The translations under genes and the position numbers were made by a program. Of a DNA stretch of 12,524 nt, positions 1 through 5,844 are shown one piece after another (within the stretch, counting starts at the first letter, position 1; the number at the start of each line of letters is the position of its first letter). Below the pieces are notes generated by a model. That model was given only the letters and a program-made list of their open reading frames with translations. It was not told where the DNA came from and ran no database searches. The stretch spans positions 1-12,524 of the forward strand of contig JACCRW010000103.1 of assembly GCA_013813345.1 (NCBI GenBank). Direction: 5' to 3'. The DNA is from Actinomycetota bacterium. Lineage in GTDB: Bacteria > Actinomycetota > Thermoleophilia > Gaiellales > Gaiellaceae.

Positions 1-655
1 CGCTGCCGGCCCAGCGGCCCTCGCGGCCGTCGCCGGGGAGCGTCGAGTGGGTGTCGCCGAGGGATGCGTAGCCGCGGTCGTGCAACGCGTTGTGGGGGAG
101 CCCGCGCTCCCGGATGTACGCCCAACATTCGTCGTCGCTCCAGTCGGCGAGCGGGTTCGCCTTCCACAGCTCGTGCGCGGCGTCCCAGCCGAGCTTCGGC
201 GCGTTTGCGCGTGTCGGCGACTGGTCGCGGCGGATGCCAGTGATCCAGCAGTCGAGATCTTCGAGCGCGCGATGGAGCGGCTCAACCTTGGCGACCGCGA
301 GATAGAGCTCGGGCTTGCGCTCCCAGAGCTTCTCGCCGTGAGTCGCCGTGAGCTCCTCGGCGCTCGGGCCCTCGAACACCTCGACCTTCGTGTCGTATCG
401 CCGCTCGACCTCGCGCCAGAACTCGTACGTCTCCGGGAAGAGGTAGTGGGTATCGATCGCGAAGACGCGCGCCTTCAGCTCGATGCCGAAGAGCATGTCG
501 AGCAGCACGCTCTCCTCCTTCTGGAAGGAGCAGGCGAGCGAGAGGCGGGGGTGGAACCGTTCGACCATGGCCGCGAGCAGCTCCTCGGCGCTCAGCGCCT
601 CGGAGCGCTCGGCGAGAACCTCGATCGGCTCGAGCTGGGCGGGGGGGCCGGGCAT
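1..655 (-). CDS. cysH: Phosphoadenylyl-sulfate (PAPS) reductase, C-terminus cut by window edge
   Basis: Reduces PAPS to sulfite and PAP in cytoplasmic assimilatory sulfate reduction, with thioredoxin or glutaredoxin as donor (family knowledge). The minus frame from ATG 655 is open for 218 codons to the edge; E. coli CysH is 244 aa, so roughly the last 25-40 residues are missing, including the expected catalytic ECGLH cysteine. Visible: the nucleotide-binding ACSFQKEESVLLDML (res. 41-55), DTHYLFPETYEFW (68-80), KVEPLHRAL (123-131), TGIRRDQSPTRAN (139-151) and GYASLGDTHST (195-205). The Cys pairs that bind the 4Fe-4S cluster in APS reductases are absent (YLAV before KVEPL, GDTHST instead of GCxPCT). 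This points to PAPS rather than APS as substrate. It lies divergent from the TauE/SafE exporter gene, which fits a sulfur module. The start is the only ATG just upstream of the conserved region; the ribosome-binding site is weak. Confidence 0.93.
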   Translation of the reverse strand, partial: MPGPPAQLEPIEVLAERSEALSAEELLAAMVERFHPRLSLACSFQKEESVLLDMLFGIELKARVFAIDTHYLFPETYEFWREVERRYDTKVEVFEGPSAEELTATHGEKLWERKPELYLAVAKVEPLHRALEDLDCWITGIRRDQSPTRANAPKLGWDAAHELWKANPLADWSDDECWAYIRERGLPHNALHDRGYASLGDTHSTLPGDGREGRWAGS

Positions 656-676
656 AACGCTGGAGCTTAGCGGAGG

Positions 677-707
677 TTGCATAACTCAAGCTAATCGACG
701 GTATTAG
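677..707 (+). promoter_or_regulatory. Candidate promoter of the sulfite exporter with overlapping palindrome
   Basis: TTGCAT (677-682) and TATTAG (702-707) are separated by 19 bases and sit 16 bases before the GTG start at 723, so they resemble a weak -35/-10 pair. An inverted repeat, CTAAT (691-695) and ATTAG (703-707) with a 7-base centre, covers the spacer and -10 element, where a repressor would bind. A related half-site, TTAGC (667-671), mirrors GCTAA (690-694). The region also lies upstream of cysH on the other strand, so one regulator could control both genes. The repeats are seen; the regulatory role is inferred. Confidence 0.3.
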
Positions 708-722
708 TAGACAACCGGTAGA

Positions 723-1619
723 GTGGCCGCCGTGGACCCGAAGCTCTCGCTCGCCGGGCTCTTCGTCGGCCTGCTCGTCGGGATGACCGGGATGGGCGGC
801 GGCTCGCTGATGACGCCGATGCTCGTCTTCCTGTTCGGGTTCAAGCCGACGGTCGCGATCGGCACCGACATCGTCCACGGAGCGATCTTCAAGACCTTCG
901 GCGCGGCTCGCCACCGGCAGCTCGGCACGGTGCACGCGCGGCTGACGCTCTGGATGCTCGCCGGGTCGGCGCCCTTTTCGCTGGCCGGCGTCGGGCTCTC
1001 GACCTGGCTCTCGCACCGCTACGGAGACGGATTCGAGGACGCGGCCGGGATCATCCTCGGCGCGGCGCTGATCGCCGGCGGCCTCGGCTTCGCGATCAAG
1101 ACGTTCGTTACCGGACGCGCGAAGACCGACGCGCCCTTCCTCCTTGCCCGCAGCGACCGGCGGATCGCGCTCCTCCTCGGCGCGAGCGGCGGCTTCATCG
1201 TCGGGCTCACCTCGGTCGGCAGCGGCACGTTCTTCGGGCTCGTGATGCTGCTCGTCTTCCCGCTCACCGCCTCGAAGGTTGTCGGCACGGACATCTTCCA
1301 CGCGGCCGCCCTGCTCTGGGTCGCAGGCGCCGGACATCTCGTCGCGGGCAACGTCGACCTCGCCGCTACCGGTTCGCTCCTCGTGGGCTCGATCCCGGGC
1401 GTCCTGCTCGGCAGCAACGTCTCGGTGAAGCTCCCGGACCGAGCGCTCCGGCTCGGTCTCGCGACGACGCTGACGCTCGCGGGGCTGAAGCTCGTCGAGG
1501 CGCCCGGCGCGGAAGTCGTGATCCTCCTCGTGCTCGGTGTCGCGGCGTTGCTCCTGGTCGGTGCGGCCGTTCGGCGGCTGGTTCGGCGGCCGCAGCTTGC
1601 TCCTAGAGCAACTCGCTGA
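723..1619 (+). CDS. TauE/SafE family sulfite/organosulfonate exporter-type membrane permease
   Basis: 298-aa polytopic inner-membrane protein of the TauE/SafE (former DUF81) family, whose members move sulfite, sulfoacetate or related anions. It is built from two homologous halves. GLLVGMTGMGGGS (16-28) with VAIGTDIVHGA (44-54) is echoed by GFIVGLTSVGSGT (157-169) with VVGTDIFHAA (186-195), the internal duplication typical of the family. About eight hydrophobic segments are visible. A basic tail (RRLVRRP, 284-290) suggests a cytoplasmic C-terminus. Its position divergent from cysH supports sulfite export or sulfur-anion handling, but substrate cannot be read from sequence. GTG 723 is taken as start; an in-frame GTG at 732 is an alternative, and neither has a clear Shine-Dalgarno. 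The 3' end overlaps the convergent hicA remnant by 17 bp. Confidence 0.9.
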   Translation: MAAVDPKLSLAGLFVGLLVGMTGMGGGSLMTPMLVFLFGFKPTVAIGTDIVHGAIFKTFGAARHRQLGTVHARLTLWMLAGSAPFSLAGVGLSTWLSHRYGDGFEDAAGIILGAALIAGGLGFAIKTFVTGRAKTDAPFLLARSDRRIALLLGASGGFIVGLTSVGSGTFFGLVMLLVFPLTASKVVGTDIFHAAALLWVAGAGHLVAGNVDLAATGSLLVGSIPGVLLGSNVSVKLPDRALRLGLATTLTLAGLKLVEAPGAEVVILLVLGVAALLLVGAAVRRLVRRPQLAPRATR

Positions 1620-1821
1620 ACTCCTCTCGGGACAAGTCCGCCTGTCGGAGAATCGATGGAGCGTTCCCGATGCGAGCTCACGATGGAGCGGCACGATCGC
1701 TAGTTCTACCGCCCGCGTTCCTGAGCTTGAGATGGCTTCCGCGCTGTGAGACGCGCTGAAACCCTGCGCGTTCGAGCGCACGCGCCGTATCGGCTCCGGA
1801 CAGGCGAGGCAGCGGTGGCAC
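1603..1821 (-). pseudogene. hicA: HicA mRNA-interferase toxin, broken by two opposite frameshifts
   Basis: From GTG 1821 the frame reads MPPLPRLSGADTARALERAG, then VSQRGSHLKLRNAGGRT. This is the dsRBD-like HicA fold with the GSH segment carrying the catalytic histidine. After ACT (1704-1702) one extra base (A1701) shifts the frame, and the original frame then reaches TGA at 1680-1678. The family-like continuation AIVPLHRELASGTL lies in the +1 frame (1700-1659). One base is missing near 1658-1657, and the tail SILRQADLSREEFSELL with stop TAG 1605-1603 is back in the starting frame. Repaired, the protein would be about 72 aa, normal for HicA; as written only a 47-aa truncated product is made. 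HicA normally cleaves mRNA and is neutralised by HicB, whose gene lies directly upstream. Sequencing or assembly error is the main alternative to decay. Confidence 0.8.
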
Positions 1822-1831
1822 AGCCTACTAT

Positions 1832-1851
1832 CGGAATCCGGGCCGATTCCG
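1832..1851. other. 7-bp inverted repeat between hicB and hicA
   Basis: CGGAATC (1832-1838) pairs perfectly with GATTCCG (1845-1851) around a 6-base loop. It lies in the 35-bp gap between the hicB stop (1857) and the hicA start (1821). It has no T-tract, so it is not a standard terminator. In the transcript it could form a small hairpin just upstream of the hicA start and damp toxin translation. That role is inference; chance is possible in GC-rich DNA. Confidence 0.35.
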
Positions 1852-1856
1852 GCGGC

Positions 1857-2057
1857 TCAGGCGGCAATCTCGACCGAGGCGATGATCGGAGGCTCGAGGG
1901 AGCTGGGAGCCGGTTGGTCTTCGAAGTAGAGCTCGAGGGCCTCCTTGAGATTCTCGAGCGCAGCTTCGAGGGTCTCACCCTGACTCGTTACCTCGACTTC
2001 GAGACAGCGGGCCACGTACCAGGGAGGCTCGGTGTTGACAGCGGCGGTGAGGCGCAT
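1857..2057 (-). CDS. hicB: HicB family antitoxin (short form)
   Basis: 66-aa protein of the HicB/UPF0150 antitoxin family. The family core is clear: PPWYVARCLEVEVTSQGET (11-29) followed by AALENLKEALELYFED (32-47), the partial RNase H-like fold that covers the HicA active site. It ends soon after the core, so it lacks the C-terminal HTH or ribbon-helix-helix DNA-binding domain of longer HicB proteins; autoregulation through DNA binding is therefore doubtful. ATG 2057 gives the expected N-terminus. hicB precedes hicA, the reverse of the classical hicAB order but common in actinobacterial and cyanobacterial modules. Because the partner hicA downstream appears frameshifted, this may now be an orphan antitoxin. 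The gene is divergent from the FlgD-Ig gene and shares a 59-bp intergenic region with it. Confidence 0.85.
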   Translation of the reverse strand: MRLTAAVNTEPPWYVARCLEVEVTSQGETLEAALENLKEALELYFEDQPAPSSLEPPIIASVEIAA

Positions 2058-2101
2058 GCTCGCAGCGTAGTGCCGACTGCATGCCGTTGCGGGGTGCCGA
2101 A

Positions 2102-2107
2102 TAGAAT
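2102..2107 (+). promoter_or_regulatory. Candidate -10 box of the FlgD-Ig/ligase/deacetylase operon
   Basis: TAGAAT differs from TATAAT at one position and ends 9 bases before the GTG start at 2117. Transcription would begin at or within a few bases of the start codon, giving a leaderless or nearly leaderless mRNA, a frequent arrangement in actinobacteria. There is no Shine-Dalgarno sequence in the gap and no convincing -35 at 17 bases. Confidence 0.35.
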
Positions 2108-2116
2108 CAGCCGCCT

Positions 2117-3052
2117 GTGGCCCGCCTCGCCTCGACCGTGCTCGTGGTCGCGCTGCTCGCGGCCACCGCGACGGCGTTCACGCTCACCCAGGGGCTGAAG
2201 CTCGAGCAGAGCCCGATCTTCGGGACGGATGTGGACAAGGTCTTCTCGCCGATCTGCGGCTGTGAGAGCAACCGCGCCAGGATCTCGTTCCGGCTGCGCG
2301 AGGCGGATCGCCTCGACATCGCGCTCATCGACTCCGACGGGGACGTCGTGGCCACCCCGGTCGAGGGCGAGCGGTTCGGCCGCGGCCGGGTCGTGATCCG
2401 CTGGGACGGGCTCGGCGCGGACGGGCAGCCGCTGCCCGAGGGCGAGTACCGTCCGCGCGTGCGGCTGCGCGAGGAGCGGCAGACGACGGTGCTGCCGAAT
2501 CCGATCGAGATCGACCTGACTGCGCCCACGGTTCTCGAGGCGGGGGTGATGCCGCGGATCATCTCGCCGGACGGGGATCGGCGATCCGATCGGCTGACGG
2601 TCGACTATTCGCTCAGCGAGCCCGCCCGTGCGCTCCTCCTCGTGGACGGGAAGAAGCGCGTCGAGACGCTTTTCCCCCGCGACCGCGACACGCTGCCGTG
2701 GTTCGGTCGCGTGGACGGGCGTTCGGTGCGTCCGGGGTCGTATCCCCTCGAGTTGCGCGCTCGCGACCCGGCGGGGAACCTCGGTGACGCCGTCCAGCTT
2801 GCGCCCGTGACGGTGAGGTACGTCACGCTCGGCCGCGAGCGGATCGTGGCCACGGGAGGAACGCGGTTCGCGATCAGGGTCTCCTCGGACGCGCGGCGCG
2901 TTCGGTGGACACTCGGACGGCGAGGCGGACTCGCTCGACCGGGGACGCTGCGACTGCGAGTTCCGCGCCAGAAGGGCAGGTACACGTTGCGTGTCTCGGC
3001 GAACGGGCACTCGGCGAGCGCCGCCGTGTTCGTCCGAGAGCTGTTGCGATGA
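2117..3052 (+). CDS. Secreted or membrane-anchored FlgD-type Ig-like domain protein
   Basis: 311-aa protein with an N-terminal hydrophobic segment (about 5-22) that is a signal peptide or anchor. Two FlgD-like Ig domains follow. The first (about 42-118) runs from FSPICGCESNRARISFRL to the diagnostic IRWDGLGADGQPLPEGEYRP (94-113). The second (about 146-228) starts at PRIISPDGDRRSDRL, an acidic SPDGDxxxD loop like calcium-binding caps, and ends in RPGSYPLELRARDPAGN (205-221). A third beta-rich segment fills about 235-308. Apart from C47 and C49 (CGC) it has no cysteines; these could form a disulfide or contact metal. FlgD itself is a flagellar hook cap, but isolated FlgD-Ig repeats are common in exported surface proteins, and no flagellar gene is nearby. 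Its stop overlaps the ligase ATG (ATGA), so it belongs to the polysaccharide operon. Specific role unknown. Confidence 0.8.
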   Translation: MARLASTVLVVALLAATATAFTLTQGLKLEQSPIFGTDVDKVFSPICGCESNRARISFRLREADRLDIALIDSDGDVVATPVEGERFGRGRVVIRWDGLGADGQPLPEGEYRPRVRLREERQTTVLPNPIEIDLTAPTVLEAGVMPRIISPDGDRRSDRLTVDYSLSEPARALLLVDGKKRVETLFPRDRDTLPWFGRVDGRSVRPGSYPLELRARDPAGNLGDAVQLAPVTVRYVTLGRERIVATGGTRFAIRVSSDARRVRWTLGRRGGLARPGTLRLRVPRQKGRYTLRVSANGHSASAAVFVRELLR

Positions 3053-4488
3053 GCGAGCTTGCCCGCCTCGCCGGCCCGCTGGCCTGTCTCGGGCTGGCGC
3101 TTCTTCTCGTCGCGCCGCGGCGGGAGCTCCGACTCGCCGGTCTCCTGGCCTGGGCGCTCGGCGCCGCGGGGCTCGCCGCGTACCTCGCTCCCGAAGGCCG
3201 GACGCCGCTCCTGCTCGCTGCCGCCGCGATCGGCCTCGGTACGGCCGCTGCGGGGGCCGGGTTGCTGCTGCGTCGGCCCTGGGTGCTGCCGCTCGCCGCG
3301 CTCGCCTGCGTCCCGATCCGGATCCCGCTCGAGCTCGGCGGCGAGGAGGCGAGCTTGCTCCTGCCGCTGTACGCGGTCGTCGCCGCGGTTGCGCTCGGTC
3401 TCGGCTGGCGGATCGTCCGGGGAGAACAACACTCGCGCGAGCTCGGGCCTCTGGCGATTCCGCTGGCGGCCTTTGTCGCCTGGACGGGGCTGTCGCTCCT
3501 CTGGACGGGCGATCTCCGAGAGGGTGCGATCTTCCTCCTCGCGTTCATCCTTCCCTTCGGATTGCTCGCGATCGGCTTCGCGCGACTGCCGTGGAGCCGA
3601 ACCGGCTTGCTCACCCTGTACGGCGGCCTGCTCGCGACGGCGCTCGCATACGCGGGGATTGGGCTCTTCCAGTGGGCGACACGCGACGTGTTCTGGAACC
3701 CGACCGTGATCGTGGGGAACGCGTACGCGCCGTTCTATCGCGTCAACTCGGTCTTCTACGACCCGTCGATCTACGGGCGCTATCTGGTCGTCGCGATTCT
3801 GGCGACGCTCGGGTTCGTCCTGCTCGGGCTGCGCGGGCGGCTGCTCGCGGGTGCGTTCGGTGCCGTCGCGGCGATCTGGACGGGACTCCTCTTCTCATTC
3901 TCGCAATCGAGCTTCGCGGCTCTCGTCGCCGGCGTGCTCGCCGCGGCGACGGTGGTGTGGCGCTGGCGCGCCGCTGCGACGGCGGGCCTCGTCGCGGCCG
4001 TGCTCCTCACCGTCGGCTTCGCGACCCCGCAGGTGCGGACGAAGCTCCTGCAGGAGTCGCGGGCCGGGCTCAACAACGCGACGAGCGGCCGTGCGAATCT
4101 CGTCACGAACGGGATCAGGATCGCTGCCGATCATCCGCTTGCGGGCGTCGGCGTCGGCAGCTTCAAGCGGGCGTACGCGGATCGGACGGGGTTGAGGGGT
4201 CGCGAGCCACGGAAGGCGGCGTCGCACTCGACGCCCGTGACCGTGGCCGCCGAGACCGGGATCCCCGGGCTTCTGTTGCTGGCCTGGCTCGGCGCGGCGG
4301 CGCTCGGCGCGGCGCTCCTCGGTGCGCACCGGAACGATGCGGGTCGCGCCGCGCTCGCTGTGGGGCTTACGCTGGGCGCGATCGCCGTGCACAGCTTTTT
4401 CTACAACGCGCTCTTCGAGGATCCGATGACCTGGGGTCTGCTCGGCCTCGCCGCGCTGACGCTCGCGCGCCGGCGGGAGGAGGCTTGA
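3049..4488 (+). CDS. O-antigen ligase/polymerase family (Wzy_C) membrane protein
   Basis: 479-aa polytopic membrane protein of the O-antigen ligase (WaaL)/Wzy polymerase superfamily, which transfers or polymerises lipid-linked glycans on the outer face of the membrane. About twelve hydrophobic segments are visible. Family landmarks: RVNSVFYDPSIYGRYL (231-246), SFSQSSFAAL (283-292), the large external loop with SGRANLVTNGIRIAADHPL (346-364) and GVGVGSF (366-372), and HSTPVTVAAETGIPG (393-407), which carries the conserved His and Glu. The reading frame extends upstream of 3049, but ATG 3049 is chosen because it overlaps the preceding stop as ATGA and starts just before the first membrane segment. 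The downstream PIG-L gene overlaps by 4 bp. Ligase and polymerase cannot be told apart by sequence alone. In a monoderm or atypical lineage the product would be a capsule or exopolysaccharide rather than LPS. Confidence 0.88.
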   Translation: MSELARLAGPLACLGLALLLVAPRRELRLAGLLAWALGAAGLAAYLAPEGRTPLLLAAAAIGLGTAAAGAGLLLRRPWVLPLAALACVPIRIPLELGGEEASLLLPLYAVVAAVALGLGWRIVRGEQHSRELGPLAIPLAAFVAWTGLSLLWTGDLREGAIFLLAFILPFGLLAIGFARLPWSRTGLLTLYGGLLATALAYAGIGLFQWATRDVFWNPTVIVGNAYAPFYRVNSVFYDPSIYGRYLVVAILATLGFVLLGLRGRLLAGAFGAVAAIWTGLLFSFSQSSFAALVAGVLAAATVVWRWRAAATAGLVAAVLLTVGFATPQVRTKLLQESRAGLNNATSGRANLVTNGIRIAADHPLAGVGVGSFKRAYADRTGLRGREPRKAASHSTPVTVAAETGIPGLLLLAWLGAAALGAALLGAHRNDAGRAALAVGLTLGAIAVHSFFYNALFEDPMTWGLLGLAALTLARRREEA

Positions 4489-5120
4489 TCGACGGCTGGA
4501 AGCGCGTGCTCGTGCTCGCGCCGCACACCGACGACGGCGAGTTCGGCTGCGGCGGGACGATGGCGCGGCTCGTCGAGGCGGGCGTCGAGGTGCACTACGT
4601 CGCCTTCTCGATCGCGACCCGCTCGCTGCCGGAAGGATTCGCCGCCGACACGCTCGCGCGCGAGGTGCGGGAGGCGACGACCGAGCTCGGGCTCCCTGAG
4701 GCGCAGCTCCACGTCCACGACTTCGACGTCCGCACGTTTCCCGACCGGCGCCAGGACATCCTCGAGCTGCTCGTCGGCCTCTGGGAGGAGCTGCGGCCCG
4801 ATGCCGTCTTCCAGCCCTCGCACCACGACGTTCATCAGGATCACCAGACGATCGCGCAGGAGGGCCTGCGGGCGTTCAAGCGGACCACGGTGCTCGGCTA
4901 CGAGATTCCGTGGAACAACTTCGACTTCTCCTACGGCGCGTATCTCGCTTTGGAGAAAGGCCATGTCGAGCGAAAAGTGGCGGCTTTGTCTCGCTATGCC
5001 TCACAGCAGCACCGGCGCTATGCGAACGCCGAGTACGTGTGGAACCTGGCGCGCGTGCACGGGATCAACGTGAATCGGGAGTATGCCGAGGTGTTTCAGG
5101 TCTACCGGATCGTCGCCTGA
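4485..5120 (+). CDS. PIG-L/LmbE family zinc-dependent sugar N-deacetylase
   Basis: 211-aa cytoplasmic protein of the PIG-L family, which removes acetyl groups from N-acetylglucosamine-type sugars (GPI, mycothiol and antibiotic pathways). The metal-binding motif APHTDDGEFGCGGTM (12-26) is a variant of AHPDDE; H14 and D17 are the expected zinc ligands. The second motif HHDVHQDHQT (113-122) supplies the third ligand, probably H120. No signal peptide. The start is TTG 4485, which overlaps the ligase stop (TTGA) and follows a strong GGGAGGAGG purine run at 4475-4483; a GTG at 4507 is possible but would drop this coupling. Its place after the ligase suggests it trims an acetyl group from a polysaccharide precursor or nucleotide-sugar product. 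The exact substrate is not readable. Full-length for the compact family members. Confidence 0.85.
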   Translation: MIDGWKRVLVLAPHTDDGEFGCGGTMARLVEAGVEVHYVAFSIATRSLPEGFAADTLAREVREATTELGLPEAQLHVHDFDVRTFPDRRQDILELLVGLWEELRPDAVFQPSHHDVHQDHQTIAQEGLRAFKRTTVLGYEIPWNNFDFSYGAYLALEKGHVERKVAALSRYASQQHRRYANAEYVWNLARVHGINVNREYAEVFQVYRIVA

Positions 5121-5136
5121 CGCACGCCGCGGCGGG

Positions 5137-5736
5137 ATGAACGATCCGGAGTTCCAGCGCTGGGTCGATGTCGTCCTGGCTGCGCTTGCGGTGCCGCCGA
5201 TTCCCCTCGCCGGTGCCGACAAGCACGTGCGGCGCCATCCTGGCCTCTACGCGATCTCCGGCCTCGCCGGTGTGTGGCTCGAGCTCGGCCTCGGCGAGCC
5301 GGCTGACCAGCGGCCCCTCTACGTCGGGAAGTCGGAGTCGGACTTGGCCAGCCGCGTCCTGACGTACCACTTCGGCTATGCGGGGAGGACCGGCTGGTCG
5401 AGCCCGCGACGATCGTCGCAGCCCTCTTGCATGGCCCGCTCGGGCTGCGCGGCGTACCGCGTACGCCGGACAATCCGGGCAACTACAGCTGCTTCGGGCT
5501 CGCTGACGACCCCGACGACGGCGAGGCGAAGCTCACAGGGTGGATGCGCCATCGCTTGCGGCTCGCAGTCTGGCCGCTTGCGGCTCGCAGTCTGGCCGCT
5601 TGCCGAGGAGTGTCCGTACAAGCTCGAGGACTTGGAGAAGAACGTCGTCCGGCGACTCCAGCCGCCGCTCAACTTGGCCCATGTCAGCCACGACGAGCTA
5701 ATGGCGAGTGAGGCCCGCGAGGACGGAGCGGTCTAG
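5137..5736 (+). pseudogene. GIY-YIG nuclease-superfamily protein with cancelling frame lesions
   Basis: ATG 5137 opens a 199-codon frame, but only its two ends look like protein. Residues 36-38 GLY and 61-64 LYVG form the GIY-YIG strand pair and R73 the conserved arginine; HFGYAGRTGWSSPRR (79-93) follows. From about 5412 the family-like sequence continues in the next frame: IVAALLHGPLGLRGVPRTPD, then NPGNYSCFGL and AKLTGWMRHRLRLAVWP, implying one lost base near 5410-5412. A 22-bp tandem duplication (5553-5596) then adds +1 and returns to the first frame: RLRLAVWPLAEECPYKLED (res. 147-165) and LEKNVVRRLQPPLNL, with the conserved Glu and PPLN asparagine. The ORF stays open, so it looks intact, yet about 55 central residues are scrambled. 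It follows the deacetylase by 16 bp. GIY-YIG domains cut DNA; this member's target is unknown. Confidence 0.72.
5553..5603. repeat. 22-bp tandem duplication (2.3 copies) inside the GIY-YIG gene
   Basis: Unit CGCTTGCGGCTCGCAGTCTG plus GC at 5553-5574 is repeated exactly at 5575-5596, followed by seven more matching bases (5597-5603). Removing one unit joins HRLRLAVWPLAEECPYKL in a single frame, so the duplication is the cause of the second frame change. Perfect identity of the copies suggests a recent slippage event or an assembly artefact. Confidence 0.95.
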
Positions 5737-5746
5737 TAGCAGAGCC

Positions 5747-5772
5747 GGGTAGGTCTCGCGACCGAACAACCC
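5747..5772. terminator. Possible weak hairpin between convergent genes
   Basis: GGTC-TCGC-GACC (5752-5763) forms a 4-bp stem, extended after a bulge by GGGT (5747-5750) with ACCC (5769-5772). It lies in the 108-bp gap between the GIY-YIG stop (5736) and the convergent HEPN-like gene stop (5845), where a bidirectional terminator would be expected. There is no T-run on either side, so the call is weak. I see nothing else in this gap. Confidence 0.2.
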
Positions 5773-5844
5773 GCTAGAGAACGGTGTGCGGCTCGCGCGT
5801 TCCCGTTGGAGACTTGCCGGAATGCAAGACCTGATCCCGTCCTT

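Noticed and set aside
1650..1705. Programmed frameshifting in hicA
   Set aside because: Two opposite shifts within 45 bases without a slippery run are better explained by indels or sequencing error.
282..1781. 499-aa minus-strand open frame
   Set aside because: It runs antisense to the TauE/SafE gene and out of frame through cysH; its composition (Arg/Glu/Gly-rich, no motifs) is that of a GC-rich shadow frame.
1988..3010. 340-aa minus-strand open frame
   Set aside because: Antisense to the FlgD-Ig gene; His/Arg/Glu-rich shadow with no motif.
2117..3052. Flagellar hook-cap protein FlgD
   Set aside because: It has FlgD-type Ig folds but a signal or anchor segment, duplicated domains and no flagellar neighbours.
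2991..5120. 709-aa plus-strand open frame reading into the deacetylase
   Set aside because: Only the part after 4485 is protein-like; the rest is an Arg-rich shadow of the ligase gene in another frame.
5553..5603. CRISPR-like or other repeat array
   Set aside because: Only 2.3 direct tandem copies with no spacers, inside a coding sequence; no repeat array was seen elsewhere.
5400..5610. Programmed ribosomal frameshifting in the GIY-YIG gene
   Set aside because: No slippery heptamer is visible at 5410, and the second frame change is fully explained by an exact 22-bp duplication.
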